Source of the DNA: Opitutia bacterium
Lineage (GTDB): Bacteria; Verrucomicrobiota; Verrucomicrobiia; Opitutales; Opitutaceae
NCBI GenBank assembly: GCA_016217545.1
Contig: JACRHT010000004.1
Span: 202,334-266,333, forward strand
Direction: 5' to 3'
Length of the DNA: 64,000 nucleotides
In this document: piece by piece, positions 9,401 to 16,311 of the stretch
How the letters are laid out: every line of letters starts with the position of its first letter
Position numbering within the stretch: the first letter of the stretch is position 1
Program-made: the position numbers and the translations under genes
The notes under the pieces: model-generated
Told to the model about the DNA's origin: nothing
The model's database searches: none
Seen by the model: only the letters and a program-made list of their open reading frames with translations

Positions 9401-9467
9401 GTTAGGATCCGTGATTGGCAGTTTAATAACTTTGAACGCGATTCTGTCACGCGAAAGATCGAGCCCC
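9401..9467. promoter_or_regulatory. Divergent intergenic control region (AraC regulator / MBL protein)
   Basis: Short AT-richer stretch between two divergent start codons; it includes TTTAATAACTTTGAACG, unusual for this GC-rich neighbourhood. It is the natural place for both promoters and for the regulator's binding site. No clear direct repeats typical of AraC sites were resolved. Confidence 0.4.
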
Positions 9468-10283
9468 ATGAACGCCCTCTCCACCTCGATCCTCACCTTC
9501 ACGCTGATCGGCGGTCCCACGGTCCTGCTCGACTACCACGGGCTGCGCCTGATCACCGATCCGACCTTCGACGCCTGCGGTTGCGCCTACACGCGCAACC
9601 ACGTGACCCTGCGCAAGACCAGTTCGCCAGCCTGCACGCCGGCCGAACTCGGACGCATCGACGCCGTGCTGCTCAGCCACGACCAGCACGCCGACAATCT
9701 CGACGACGCTGGCCGCGCCCTGCTCGGCCGCGTGCCGCTCACCTTGACGACGCCGGTGGGCGCCGGCCGGCTCGGCGGCACGGCGCGCGGTTTGGCGCCT
9801 TGGGAGTCGGTGACGCTGACCGCGCCCGACGGGGCCGCCGTGCGGATCACCGCCACGCCGGCACGGCACGGTCCCGCCGGCATCGAGCGACTCGCCGGGG
9901 ATGTGACGGGCTTCATGATCGAGGCGGAGGGCACGCCGGCCGTCTACGTGACCGGCGACACCGTCTACTACGAAGGCGTGGCGGAGATCGCGCGTCGGTT
10001 TTCCCCGGAGGTGATCCTTGCCTTCGCCGGCGCCGCGCGGCCGCGTGGTCCGATGGACCTGACGATGTCGGCCAACGACCTGCTCGACACCGCTCAAGCG
10101 TTTCCCCGCGCACTCATTCTCCCGGTGCATTCTGAAGGCTGGGAGCACTTCACCCTCCCGGCCGAAGCGGCGCGACAGGTGTTCGAAAATCTCGGCCAAG
10201 GTCCACGCATGGAACTGCTCACGCGCGGACGTCCATTCACTTACCCGAAGCCGCCCACGTCCGAAGCGCCTGCGTCAGAATAA
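9468..10283 (+). CDS. MBL-fold metal-dependent hydrolase (UlaG-like)
   Basis: 271-residue protein of the metallo-beta-lactamase superfamily. The metal-binding motif reads SHDQHADNLDD (His71, His74, Asp76; the usual final His is replaced by Asn), with further ligands likely in TPARHGP and the GDTVYYEG strand and a late HSEGWEHF. It is similar in layout to UlaG-like or L-ascorbate-6-phosphate lactonase-like hydrolases, but the substrate cannot be told. The ATG giving MNALSTSILTF was chosen because longer versions would read through the divergent promoter. It is probably controlled by the adjacent GlxA-type regulator. Confidence 0.85.
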   Translation: MNALSTSILTFTLIGGPTVLLDYHGLRLITDPTFDACGCAYTRNHVTLRKTSSPACTPAELGRIDAVLLSHDQHADNLDDAGRALLGRVPLTLTTPVGAGRLGGTARGLAPWESVTLTAPDGAAVRITATPARHGPAGIERLAGDVTGFMIEAEGTPAVYVTGDTVYYEGVAEIARRFSPEVILAFAGAARPRGPMDLTMSANDLLDTAQAFPRALILPVHSEGWEHFTLPAEAARQVFENLGQGPRMELLTRGRPFTYPKPPTSEAPASE

Positions 10284-10305
10284 CGCTGCGCACCCGGCAC
10301 CGCCG

Positions 10306-11478
10306 TCACTTCAGCATCCGCACGCGTCGGTGCTTTTGCGGGAATTGCAACGTCACGACCGTGCCGACGCCTTCCTTGCTCTCGATGCCGACGTGACCGC
10401 CGTGATCGCGCAGGATGCGCTGCACGATCATGAGGCCGAGACCGTGGCCGCTCGGTTTCGTCGTGTGGTAAGGCGAAAAAAGTTTCGCCATGTCCGCCGC
10501 CTTGATGCCGCTGCCGGTGTCCGCGAAGGCCACGAAAACCGAGTCGTCGTCCGTGCGCACGCGCACGCTCAGCCGCCCGCCGGGCGACATCGCCTCCATC
10601 GCGTTCTTCACGAGATTGAAGAACACCTGCTTCAACTGGTCGCGATCCGCCATGATCACCGGCGTGCTCGCGGGCAACTCCCCGTCGACGCGGATGCCGC
10701 GATCGGCGAGTTCGCGCGACTGGAAGCGCAGCACGTCCTCGATCACCTCCACGAGATTGACGTCCGAGAGATCCGGCGGACGCGGCCGGATGGCCTCGAG
10801 GAAGTTCTTGATGATGCCGTCGAGCCGCGCGACCTCGTCCGAGCACACCCGCACCGACTCGGCAAGCGCGTCGCCGTCCTTCGTGCCGCGGAGTTTCTTC
10901 AGCCGCCGCTCGATCAATTGCAGGTGGATAGTGAGCGAGTTGAGCGGATTGCCGAGCTCGTGCGCCACGCCGGCGGCGAGCAACAGGATCGACGAGACGC
11001 GCTCGTTCTCGATCAGCTCCTCGGTGGTCTTCTTCTCGCTCGTGATGTCGGTCAGGATGATCGCGTAGCGCATCCCACCGTTGGCGCCCTCGTGGAACGG
11101 CACGCGATAGAGCCGAACCACGCGTGGCTGCGGATAATTCAGTTCGAATTCGCGCGTGACGAGCGGCGAGCCGCTGCCCCCTGCGTCGTCCGCCTCTCCT
11201 CCGCCGAGCGAAGCGCGCAGTCCCGGCACCAACCGCCAAAGCGAGGCGCCCGTCGCGCCCTCCTTCAAGCCGATCAGCCGCATCGCCGCTTCGTTCGCGT
11301 AGTCGATTTCGCCATCGGCATCGATCACCAGCACGCCTTCCTGCAGCGTGTTGAACACCGACTCGAGCAGCGCGCGCTCACGCACGAGCCGCTGCACGAG
11401 ATTCTGCAGGTTGGCCTGGTCGAGTTGATCGAGCCGGCCGAGAACCTTGTCGAGGGAGCTGTGCTTCTTGCCTGCCAT
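10306..11478 (-). CDS. Soluble PAS sensor histidine kinase (NtrB-like)
   Basis: 390-residue cytoplasmic kinase with no membrane segment. A coiled-coil N-terminus (to about residue 40) is followed by a PAS domain (about 40-150, LQEGVLVIDADGEIDYANEA), then HisKA with His173 in AAGVAHELGNPLNSL, and an HATPase domain (FFNLVKNAMEAM, DTGSGI, GHGLGLMIVQRIL). The N-E-L-G-N-P-L style H-box is that of kinases that partner with NtrC-type regulators. The closest such regulator is at 3571-4941, so a pair is plausible but not proven. The next gene upstream, rnhB, is on the same strand, separated by a palindromic repeat. Confidence 0.92.
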   Translation of the reverse strand: MAGKKHSSLDKVLGRLDQLDQANLQNLVQRLVRERALLESVFNTLQEGVLVIDADGEIDYANEAAMRLIGLKEGATGASLWRLVPGLRASLGGGEADDAGGSGSPLVTREFELNYPQPRVVRLYRVPFHEGANGGMRYAIILTDITSEKKTTEELIENERVSSILLLAAGVAHELGNPLNSLTIHLQLIERRLKKLRGTKDGDALAESVRVCSDEVARLDGIIKNFLEAIRPRPPDLSDVNLVEVIEDVLRFQSRELADRGIRVDGELPASTPVIMADRDQLKQVFFNLVKNAMEAMSPGGRLSVRVRTDDDSVFVAFADTGSGIKAADMAKLFSPYHTTKPSGHGLGLMIVQRILRDHGGHVGIESKEGVGTVVTLQFPQKHRRVRMLK

Positions 11479-11522
11479 GCGGACGCGTTCGCTAATCAGC
11501 ACGCCCCGGCGCGGGGCGTCAA

Positions 11523-11567
11523 GGTAGGGCGCGGACTCCCGGCGGCGAAGGGACTCGCCGCCCTACC
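11523..11567. repeat. Palindromic repeat, family A (copy A1, divergent)
   Basis: The outer arms read GGTAGGGCG and CGCCCTACC-type sequence around an inner, different core. It shares the outer GGTAGGGC arm with the three other family A copies but not their inner part. The stop codon of rnhB (minus strand) lies inside its right arm, so it could form an RNA hairpin at the end of that mRNA. Confidence 0.55.
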
Positions 11568-12348
11568 CTTTGTCCTCCACCGCCTCCTCGCCGAAGAAAG
11601 TCAGCTGCCCTTCCAGGTCGCGCGGCTGCGCGAAGAGCTTGCGGAGGAAGCTGTCGCGGTGCGCGACGCAGCGTCCGAGCTTCAGCACCGCCTCGCGATG
11701 CTCCTCCGTGCCGTAGCCCTTGTGCTGCGCGAAGCCGTAGGCGTCGTGCACCTTGTCGAGCTCGTCCATCATCCGATCGCGCGTCACCTTCGCGATGATC
11801 GACGCCATCGCGATGCACAGCGAACGCGCATCTCCGTTCACGAGCCCCTCGTGCGGATACGGGAAATGCCGCAGCGGCAGGCCGTCGACGAGCACCTTGC
11901 ACGAGACTGTCGGCTGAAACGCCGCGCGCTCCGCTTCGCTCGCGAAAAGATCCGGCTCCGTCTTCCGCTCGAACGCCATCGGCGGATAAATCTGCTCGAG
12001 TGCGCGGCGCATCGCGAGCTTCGTGGCGCCGAGGATGTTCAGCGTCTCGATCTCCGCGACGCTCGCCACGCCGAACGTCGCGTGGATTTGCCCGGCGCGA
12101 GCCAGTTCGTCGAACTCCGTCCAAAGCTCCGCGCGTTCCTCCGCGCTGAGCTGCTTCGAGTCGTTCACGCGCCCGCTCTTCGCGACGGCCCATTTCCCCT
12201 CGAGAAATTCCCGCGACACCAGCACCGCGCCGGCCACGACCGGGCCCGCCAGCGCGCCGCGCCCGGCTTCGTCGACGCCGATCAGCCCCTCGAAGCCGTA
12301 AATCTGCTTGAGGTCGAACGCGCGGAGTTGTCGGCGTTTCACCGCCAT
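11563..12348 (-). CDS. rnhB: Ribonuclease HII
   Basis: 261-residue type 2 RNase H that cleaves the RNA strand of RNA/DNA hybrids and initiates removal of misincorporated ribonucleotides. The motif GVDEAGRGALAGPVVAGAVL carries the first two metal ligands, followed by KVLVDGLPL and SIIAKVTRDRMM with the later acidic residues. Slightly longer than E. coli RnhB, with an insertion around TEPDLFASEAERAAF. It lies downstream of rnhC on the same strand, with a REP-like palindrome between the two, so the window encodes both type 2 RNases H next to each other. Confidence 0.95.
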   Translation of the reverse strand: MAVKRRQLRAFDLKQIYGFEGLIGVDEAGRGALAGPVVAGAVLVSREFLEGKWAVAKSGRVNDSKQLSAEERAELWTEFDELARAGQIHATFGVASVAEIETLNILGATKLAMRRALEQIYPPMAFERKTEPDLFASEAERAAFQPTVSCKVLVDGLPLRHFPYPHEGLVNGDARSLCIAMASIIAKVTRDRMMDELDKVHDAYGFAQHKGYGTEEHREAVLKLGRCVAHRDSFLRKLFAQPRDLEGQLTFFGEEAVEDKG

Positions 12349-12357
12349 GGCTTTCCC

Positions 12358-12415
12358 GTGGGAGCGAGCTTGCTCGCGACGGCGGCGCGTGGGTCGCGAG
12401 CAAGCTCGCTCCCAC
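12358..12415. repeat. REP-like perfect inverted repeat (family C)
   Basis: Two 23-nt arms (12358-12380 and 12393-12415), fully complementary, around a 12-nt loop; each arm contains GGGAGCGAGCTTGCTCGCGA or its complement. It closely resembles REP sequences known from Pseudomonas and other genomes. It sits between rnhC and rnhB and could end or process their transcript. Confidence 0.8.
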
Positions 12416-12460
12416 AGTCTCGTCCGTTTCGTTCGGATTGGGAAAACATCGCCGCTCGCA

Positions 12461-13471
12461 TCACCGGCGCCACTCCGTCTTCTCCTTCGGCTCCTTCAGC
12501 GGCAGCTCGTCGAGCTTGCCCGCGGCGGAGACGACCTCGTAGCTCGTGCGGAAGTGCAGCTTGGCGAACCGCGGCAGCGTCCGCGCGCCCAGCCGCTCCA
12601 CGATCGCCGCGGCCTGCGCCTTGGCCTGCGCGCCGGCGCCGAATTGCAATTTCTCGCCGAACTCGCGCGCCAAGTCCCGCATCTGCCGCACGAACTCCGC
12701 GCGAGCCACGACCGACGCCGCAGCCACCACCGGGTCCGACTCGGCCTTGGTGCGCATCTCGAGGTTGAAGCGCTCGAGTCCACGCTTCTTCAGCTCGCGC
12801 TGCACGAGCGGTTCCTTGGAAAACTGGTCGAGCAGGCCGCGCGGCACCCATTTTTTCTGCAACGCCGCCTCGAGCGCCCGCGCGTGCTGCCACGCGAGCA
12901 GGCGGTTCAGGTTCGCGGCGGGCTTCAGCATGAGCTCGTTGTATTTCGCCATGCTGCAGTAGACCACTTCCACGACCGCGCCCGGCGTGCCGCGGATGAG
13001 TTCGTCGAGCTTCAGGATTTGCGAATCCTCGATGCTCTTCGAGTCGCGCACGCCGGCGGCGCGCCACGCTTCAATCTGCGGGCGCTCGGCGATGACGGTC
13101 GCGGCCACGACCGGCCCGAAGAGGTCGCCCTTGCCCGATTCGTCGAGGCCCGCGTGCGGCTCGAACCACTCGGGGTGATGCACGTCGTCGTAGCCGAGTT
13201 GGGCGAGGCCGGTGACCTCGGCCTCGATCACGTTCTGCACGAAATCCTCCGTCTCCTTGCCCGCGACGACGACCTTCCCGCTCGTGTAGGCCGTCACGTT
13301 GACCTTCGGGCCCTTGAACGCGAACCGCGCATACGGCACCTCGACCTCCTCCCAATACTTCTTCGCCACGGCGGCGCGCAGTTTTTCCATCTGCGCATCG
13401 TCGAGCTTGATCGTGTAAGTGGTCAGCGCCTTCGGCTTTTCTTCCGCGGCGTCGTCGAACCGTTTCGGCAT
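12461..13471 (-). CDS. rnhC: Ribonuclease HIII
   Basis: 336-residue RNase HIII. The N-terminal TBP-like substrate-binding domain (about residues 1-95) precedes the catalytic domain, which opens with AGLDESGKGDLFGPVVAATV, the DESGKGD signature that separates HIII from HII (DEAGRG). Later motifs include VRDSKSIEDSQI and SDPVVAAASVVARAEFV. It acts on RNA/DNA hybrids, with a preference for longer RNA tracts. The ATG giving MPKRFDDAAEEK overlaps the divergent mutY promoter side, where a palindromic repeat lies. Confidence 0.94.
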   Translation of the reverse strand: MPKRFDDAAEEKPKALTTYTIKLDDAQMEKLRAAVAKKYWEEVEVPYARFAFKGPKVNVTAYTSGKVVVAGKETEDFVQNVIEAEVTGLAQLGYDDVHHPEWFEPHAGLDESGKGDLFGPVVAATVIAERPQIEAWRAAGVRDSKSIEDSQILKLDELIRGTPGAVVEVVYCSMAKYNELMLKPAANLNRLLAWQHARALEAALQKKWVPRGLLDQFSKEPLVQRELKKRGLERFNLEMRTKAESDPVVAAASVVARAEFVRQMRDLAREFGEKLQFGAGAQAKAQAAAIVERLGARTLPRFAKLHFRTSYEVVSAAGKLDELPLKEPKEKTEWRR

Positions 13472-13480
13472 GGGAAAAGA

Positions 13481-13584
13481 GGGCCACAAAAGCCGCAAAA
13501 AGCGCAAAGGGAAAATGCCGTTTTGCGTCACGATATCCCTTCCCATTCCTCCGGCTTTTGTGCTTTCTGCGCCTTCTGTGGCCC
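13481..13584. repeat. Imperfect inverted repeat (family G) covering the mutY start
   Basis: Left arm 13481-13510 (GGGCCACAAAAGCCGCAAAA...) pairs with right arm 13555-13584 at about 25 of 30 positions. The element lies between divergent rnhC and mutY and continues through the first ~23 codons of the mutY reading frame, so it either provides or displaced the mutY start. Confidence 0.7.
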
Positions 13585-14621
13585 CCAGCTCCGTTTCCGC
13601 GCAACTCATCGCTCGCCGCGCCGATTTCCAAGCCGCCCTCCACGGCTGGTATCGCGTCCACCAGCGCCGGCTGCCGTGGCGCGAAGCCCCGTCGCTCTAC
13701 AAGACGGTCGTCTCGGAGTTCATGCTGCAACAGACGCAGGTCGCGACCGTGTTGCCCTACTTCGATCGGTGGCTGCGCGAGCTGCCGGATTTCGCCGCGC
13801 TGGCCGCCGCGCCGGAGACGAAGGTGATGAAACTCTGGGAAGGCCTCGGCTACTACTCGCGCGCGCGCAACCTCCACAAACTCGCGCAGGCCGTCGTCGC
13901 GAGGCCCACGCCGCCGCGCGCGCCCGCCGACTGGCGCGAGTTGCCGGGCATCGGTCCCTACACTTCCGCCGCGATCACGAGCATCGCATTCGGCGAACCC
14001 GCCGCGTGCGTCGACGGCAACGTCGTGCGCATCCTCGCCCGCCTCACCGGCGAGACGAAGCGCTTTGCCACGGGCGTCGACGCCGCGAAGCACTTCACGG
14101 CGCTCGCCGACGCGCTCATCGTCGGCGCGGATCCGGGCACGCACAACCAGGCGATGATGGAACTCGGCGCGACCGTCTGCTTCCGCGCCAAGCCGCTCTG
14201 CCTCACGTGCCCCGTCGCCGACTTCTGCGCCGCCCGTCGCGCGGGCAACCAGGACACGCTGCCGCGTTTCGCGCCGAAGCAGATCGAGCAGAAATCCGTG
14301 ACGCGCATCTTCGTCCTCGATCGCGACCGCCTGCTCCTGCGCCGCGGCGGCGCCCAGGCGAAACGCCTCGCCGGCGTGCACGAGTTGCCGGAGGCACACG
14401 ATCTCGGCATCAAACCCGACGCCGCCACTCTGCTCGCGACGAAGCGCCGCACGATCACGCGCTTTCAGATCACGGAGCAGATCCACGCCATCAAAGCCGA
14501 CGCCTCGCTCCGCAAACGCATCGCCGCCGACGGCGCACTCGAGTGGGTCGCACGCAGCGAGCTCGACCGCGTCACGCTTTCCGGTCCGCACAAGCGCTGG
14601 ATCGCGGAGTTGCTCGGGTGA
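13515..14621 (+). CDS. mutY: A/G-specific adenine glycosylase MutY
   Basis: Base-excision repair enzyme that removes adenine mispaired with 8-oxoguanine. Motifs: catalytic Glu68 in VSEFMLQQTQV, helix-hairpin-helix LPGIGPYTSAAITSIAFG with the GPD-motif Asp in CVDGNVVRI, a [4Fe-4S] cluster C-x6-C-x2-C-x5-C in CFRAKPLCLTCPVADFC, and a C-terminal NUDIX-like domain for 8-oxoG recognition. The ATG used gives 368 residues, but its first ~25 residues lie in a palindromic repeat and look unlike MutY; a GTG at 13578 would start just before the conserved core. The identity is certain, the start is not. Confidence 0.93.
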   Translation: MPFCVTISLPIPPAFVLSAPSVAPSSVSAQLIARRADFQAALHGWYRVHQRRLPWREAPSLYKTVVSEFMLQQTQVATVLPYFDRWLRELPDFAALAAAPETKVMKLWEGLGYYSRARNLHKLAQAVVARPTPPRAPADWRELPGIGPYTSAAITSIAFGEPAACVDGNVVRILARLTGETKRFATGVDAAKHFTALADALIVGADPGTHNQAMMELGATVCFRAKPLCLTCPVADFCAARRAGNQDTLPRFAPKQIEQKSVTRIFVLDRDRLLLRRGGAQAKRLAGVHELPEAHDLGIKPDAATLLATKRRTITRFQITEQIHAIKADASLRKRIAADGALEWVARSELDRVTLSGPHKRWIAELLG

Positions 14622-14626
14622 CGCGA

Positions 14627-14708
14627 GGTGGAACGCGTTGACCGCAACGCGTTCGGGAATTTTCGCCCCGGACGCGCACAGAGCGCGTTGGGGTCAACGC
14701 GCTCCACC
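14627..14708. repeat. Palindromic repeat, family B (copy B1)
   Basis: 25-nt arms (14627-14651 and 14684-14708) match at 23 positions when one is reverse-complemented; each holds GGTGGAACGCGTTGACC or its complement. It begins 5 nt after the mutY stop codon, so it may act as a 3' hairpin for that mRNA. A second copy lies at 34526-34609. Confidence 0.8.
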
Positions 14709-14771
14709 CACGGCGTTCGCCCACGCTCAGCGCGCCGAGACGACTTGCGCGGCCGGCCCAGCGATCCGGTC

Positions 14772-15725
14772 CTACCCGCCAAACCGATTCCGAATCAGCA
14801 GCTCCGCACGCTGCTTTGAGACGAGCACATCCTCGACGGTCAGACGCGGGCTGAATTCGAGCACGAGCGTGTGGTCGGGCCGCCAGAACTCGCTCACCAT
14901 TGCGAAGTCGATCTTGCCCGAGCCGATCGCTTGATGATCGTGGCCGTCGTCGCTCACGTCATGCAAATGGAAGCCGATGGCGCGCGGTGCGTTCTTCGTG
15001 AGGTGCTCGCGATGATTGATGACGCCGAGGCTCTCCTTGATGTGCGCGTGGCCGGTGTCGTGCCAGTAACCGGCAAGCAGTTCCGGCGGCAGCGACTCGA
15101 CGTATTGCGCGTAATCGTCGTCGAGCGGCAGCTCCTCGAGCTTCTCGCGATTTTCGAGGGCCAGCGCCACGCCGTTCTTCGTCGCGTAGGGCAACAGCTC
15201 CGCGATGCTCGCGCGCGTGTTGTCCCAGAAAATCTGTTTTTGCGCCCGCAGCTTGCTCATAACGCCCGCGAGGAGTTTCTGATAGGCGGCGTCTTTCGTG
15301 ACATCCTCGCCAGTATACGCCTCGACGTAGCGCTCGATCTTCCGCACGGGATTCAGCCAGAAGAACTCGAAATTGCCGAGGTGCAGCACGAGTTTCTTCG
15401 CGCCGACCTGCGCGGCGAACTCCACGGAGCGTTTGCTGTGGCGGAGCCACTGCTCGCGTTCGCGGCGGTCCTTCGCGCTCGGCACGTAGAGATTCGGCGC
15501 CGCGTGCGTGATGCCGGTCGGGAGCGGGCAGAAATTGTGGCACGAGGAAATCTTGATCACACCCTCCTCCACCGCGCGCAGGATGCCGGGCACAAGCGTG
15601 ATCCGGACACCGTGGCTGAGCTCCGCCCACTCGAACCCGAGTGAGGCCATTTCCTTGAGCATCTCGTAGCCGTCCTGATGCCGCTGCGAGAGCCAGCAAG
15701 AGGACAGCGAAAGGATGGGCTTCAT
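14772..15725 (-). CDS. Sugar phosphate isomerase/epimerase (xylose isomerase-like TIM barrel)
   Basis: 317-residue protein of the AP endonuclease 2/xylose isomerase-like TIM-barrel superfamily. Typical metal-site strands are visible: VALALENREKLEELPLDD (Glu), GYWHDTGHAHIKESLG (Asp/His), FHLHDVSDDGHDHQAIGSG (His) and a late LVLEFSPR (Glu). Members act on sugars, inositols or cofactors, and the substrate cannot be told here. The start MKPILSLSSCW places the first beta-strand at the N-terminus as expected. It is downstream of rpsU but separated by a strong terminator, so it is likely independently expressed. Confidence 0.82.
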   Translation of the reverse strand: MKPILSLSSCWLSQRHQDGYEMLKEMASLGFEWAELSHGVRITLVPGILRAVEEGVIKISSCHNFCPLPTGITHAAPNLYVPSAKDRREREQWLRHSKRSVEFAAQVGAKKLVLHLGNFEFFWLNPVRKIERYVEAYTGEDVTKDAAYQKLLAGVMSKLRAQKQIFWDNTRASIAELLPYATKNGVALALENREKLEELPLDDDYAQYVESLPPELLAGYWHDTGHAHIKESLGVINHREHLTKNAPRAIGFHLHDVSDDGHDHQAIGSGKIDFAMVSEFWRPDHTLVLEFSPRLTVEDVLVSKQRAELLIRNRFGG

Positions 15726-15802
15726 GAGTGAGCTATCACTAGGACAAGAGTTTGCGCCTGATGCAAGCAACGTGCTGCCGGCTGGACGCGGGCCATTCGG
15801 CC

Positions 15803-15841
15803 AATAAAAAACCGGCCACGCGCACTAGGCAGCGGCCGGTT
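15803..15841 (-). terminator. Intrinsic terminator of rpsU
   Basis: On the minus strand an 8-bp stem AACCGGCC/GGCCGGTT closes a 16-nt loop and is followed by TTTTATT. It starts 25 nt after the rpsU stop codon. Confidence 0.85.
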
Positions 15842-15865
15842 CGGAAAACGGGAGCGACGCGGAAC

Positions 15866-16063
15866 TCAGTTGGCGTAGCGGGCGCGGAGCATCGCGGTGA
15901 AGGCCGCGACCTTATCCTTGCGGCGGCGCTTCTCGCACGGCTTTTCGTAGTAACGCTTCGCGCGCACGTCTTTGATGATGTTCTCGCGGTCGAGCTTCTT
16001 CTTCATGCGGCGCAGCGCACGGTCGATCGGCTCGTTTTTGCGCATTTTGATCTCGATGGACAT
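15866..16063 (-). CDS. rpsU: 30S ribosomal protein S21
   Basis: 65-residue basic protein, MSIEIKMRKNEPIDRALRRM, followed by the S21 pattern KKLDRENIIKDVRAKRYYEK and a Lys/Arg-rich tail. S21 binds the small subunit near the anti-Shine-Dalgarno region and helps translation initiation. Length and sequence are standard. It is divergent from dnaE and is followed by its own terminator. Confidence 0.97.
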   Translation of the reverse strand: MSIEIKMRKNEPIDRALRRMKKKLDRENIIKDVRAKRYYEKPCEKRRRKDKVAAFTAMLRARYAN

Positions 16064-16144
16064 GGGAAAGGGAGTGGGTGGAAGGTGTCGAAAGGTCCAG
16101 AAAGAAGCCGGGGGCCTTCGAGCGCGTCAACAGCTATTTTTAAA

Positions 16145-16216
16145 GGTAGGGCGGGACCGCTGGGCCCGCCGTTCCGATGAACGTCCTGGCGGCGGGTCCA
16201 GCGGCTCCGCCCTACC
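16145..16216. repeat. Palindromic repeat, family A (copy A2)
   Basis: 27-nt arms (16145-16171 and 16190-16216) with an 18-nt spacer; the arms agree at 24 of 27 positions after reverse complement. The left arm is identical to A3 (35206-35232) and to the complement of the A4 right arm. It lies between divergent rpsU and dnaE, in what should be promoter space. Confidence 0.85.
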
Positions 16217-16311
16217 CCACGTTCGCGGCAAACCCTTTCAATTCCACGAGTTTTCCACATCCCCATGAATCGCCTTGCGACACCCCACCCGCAGGCTTCC
16301 GATGCCTCCCC

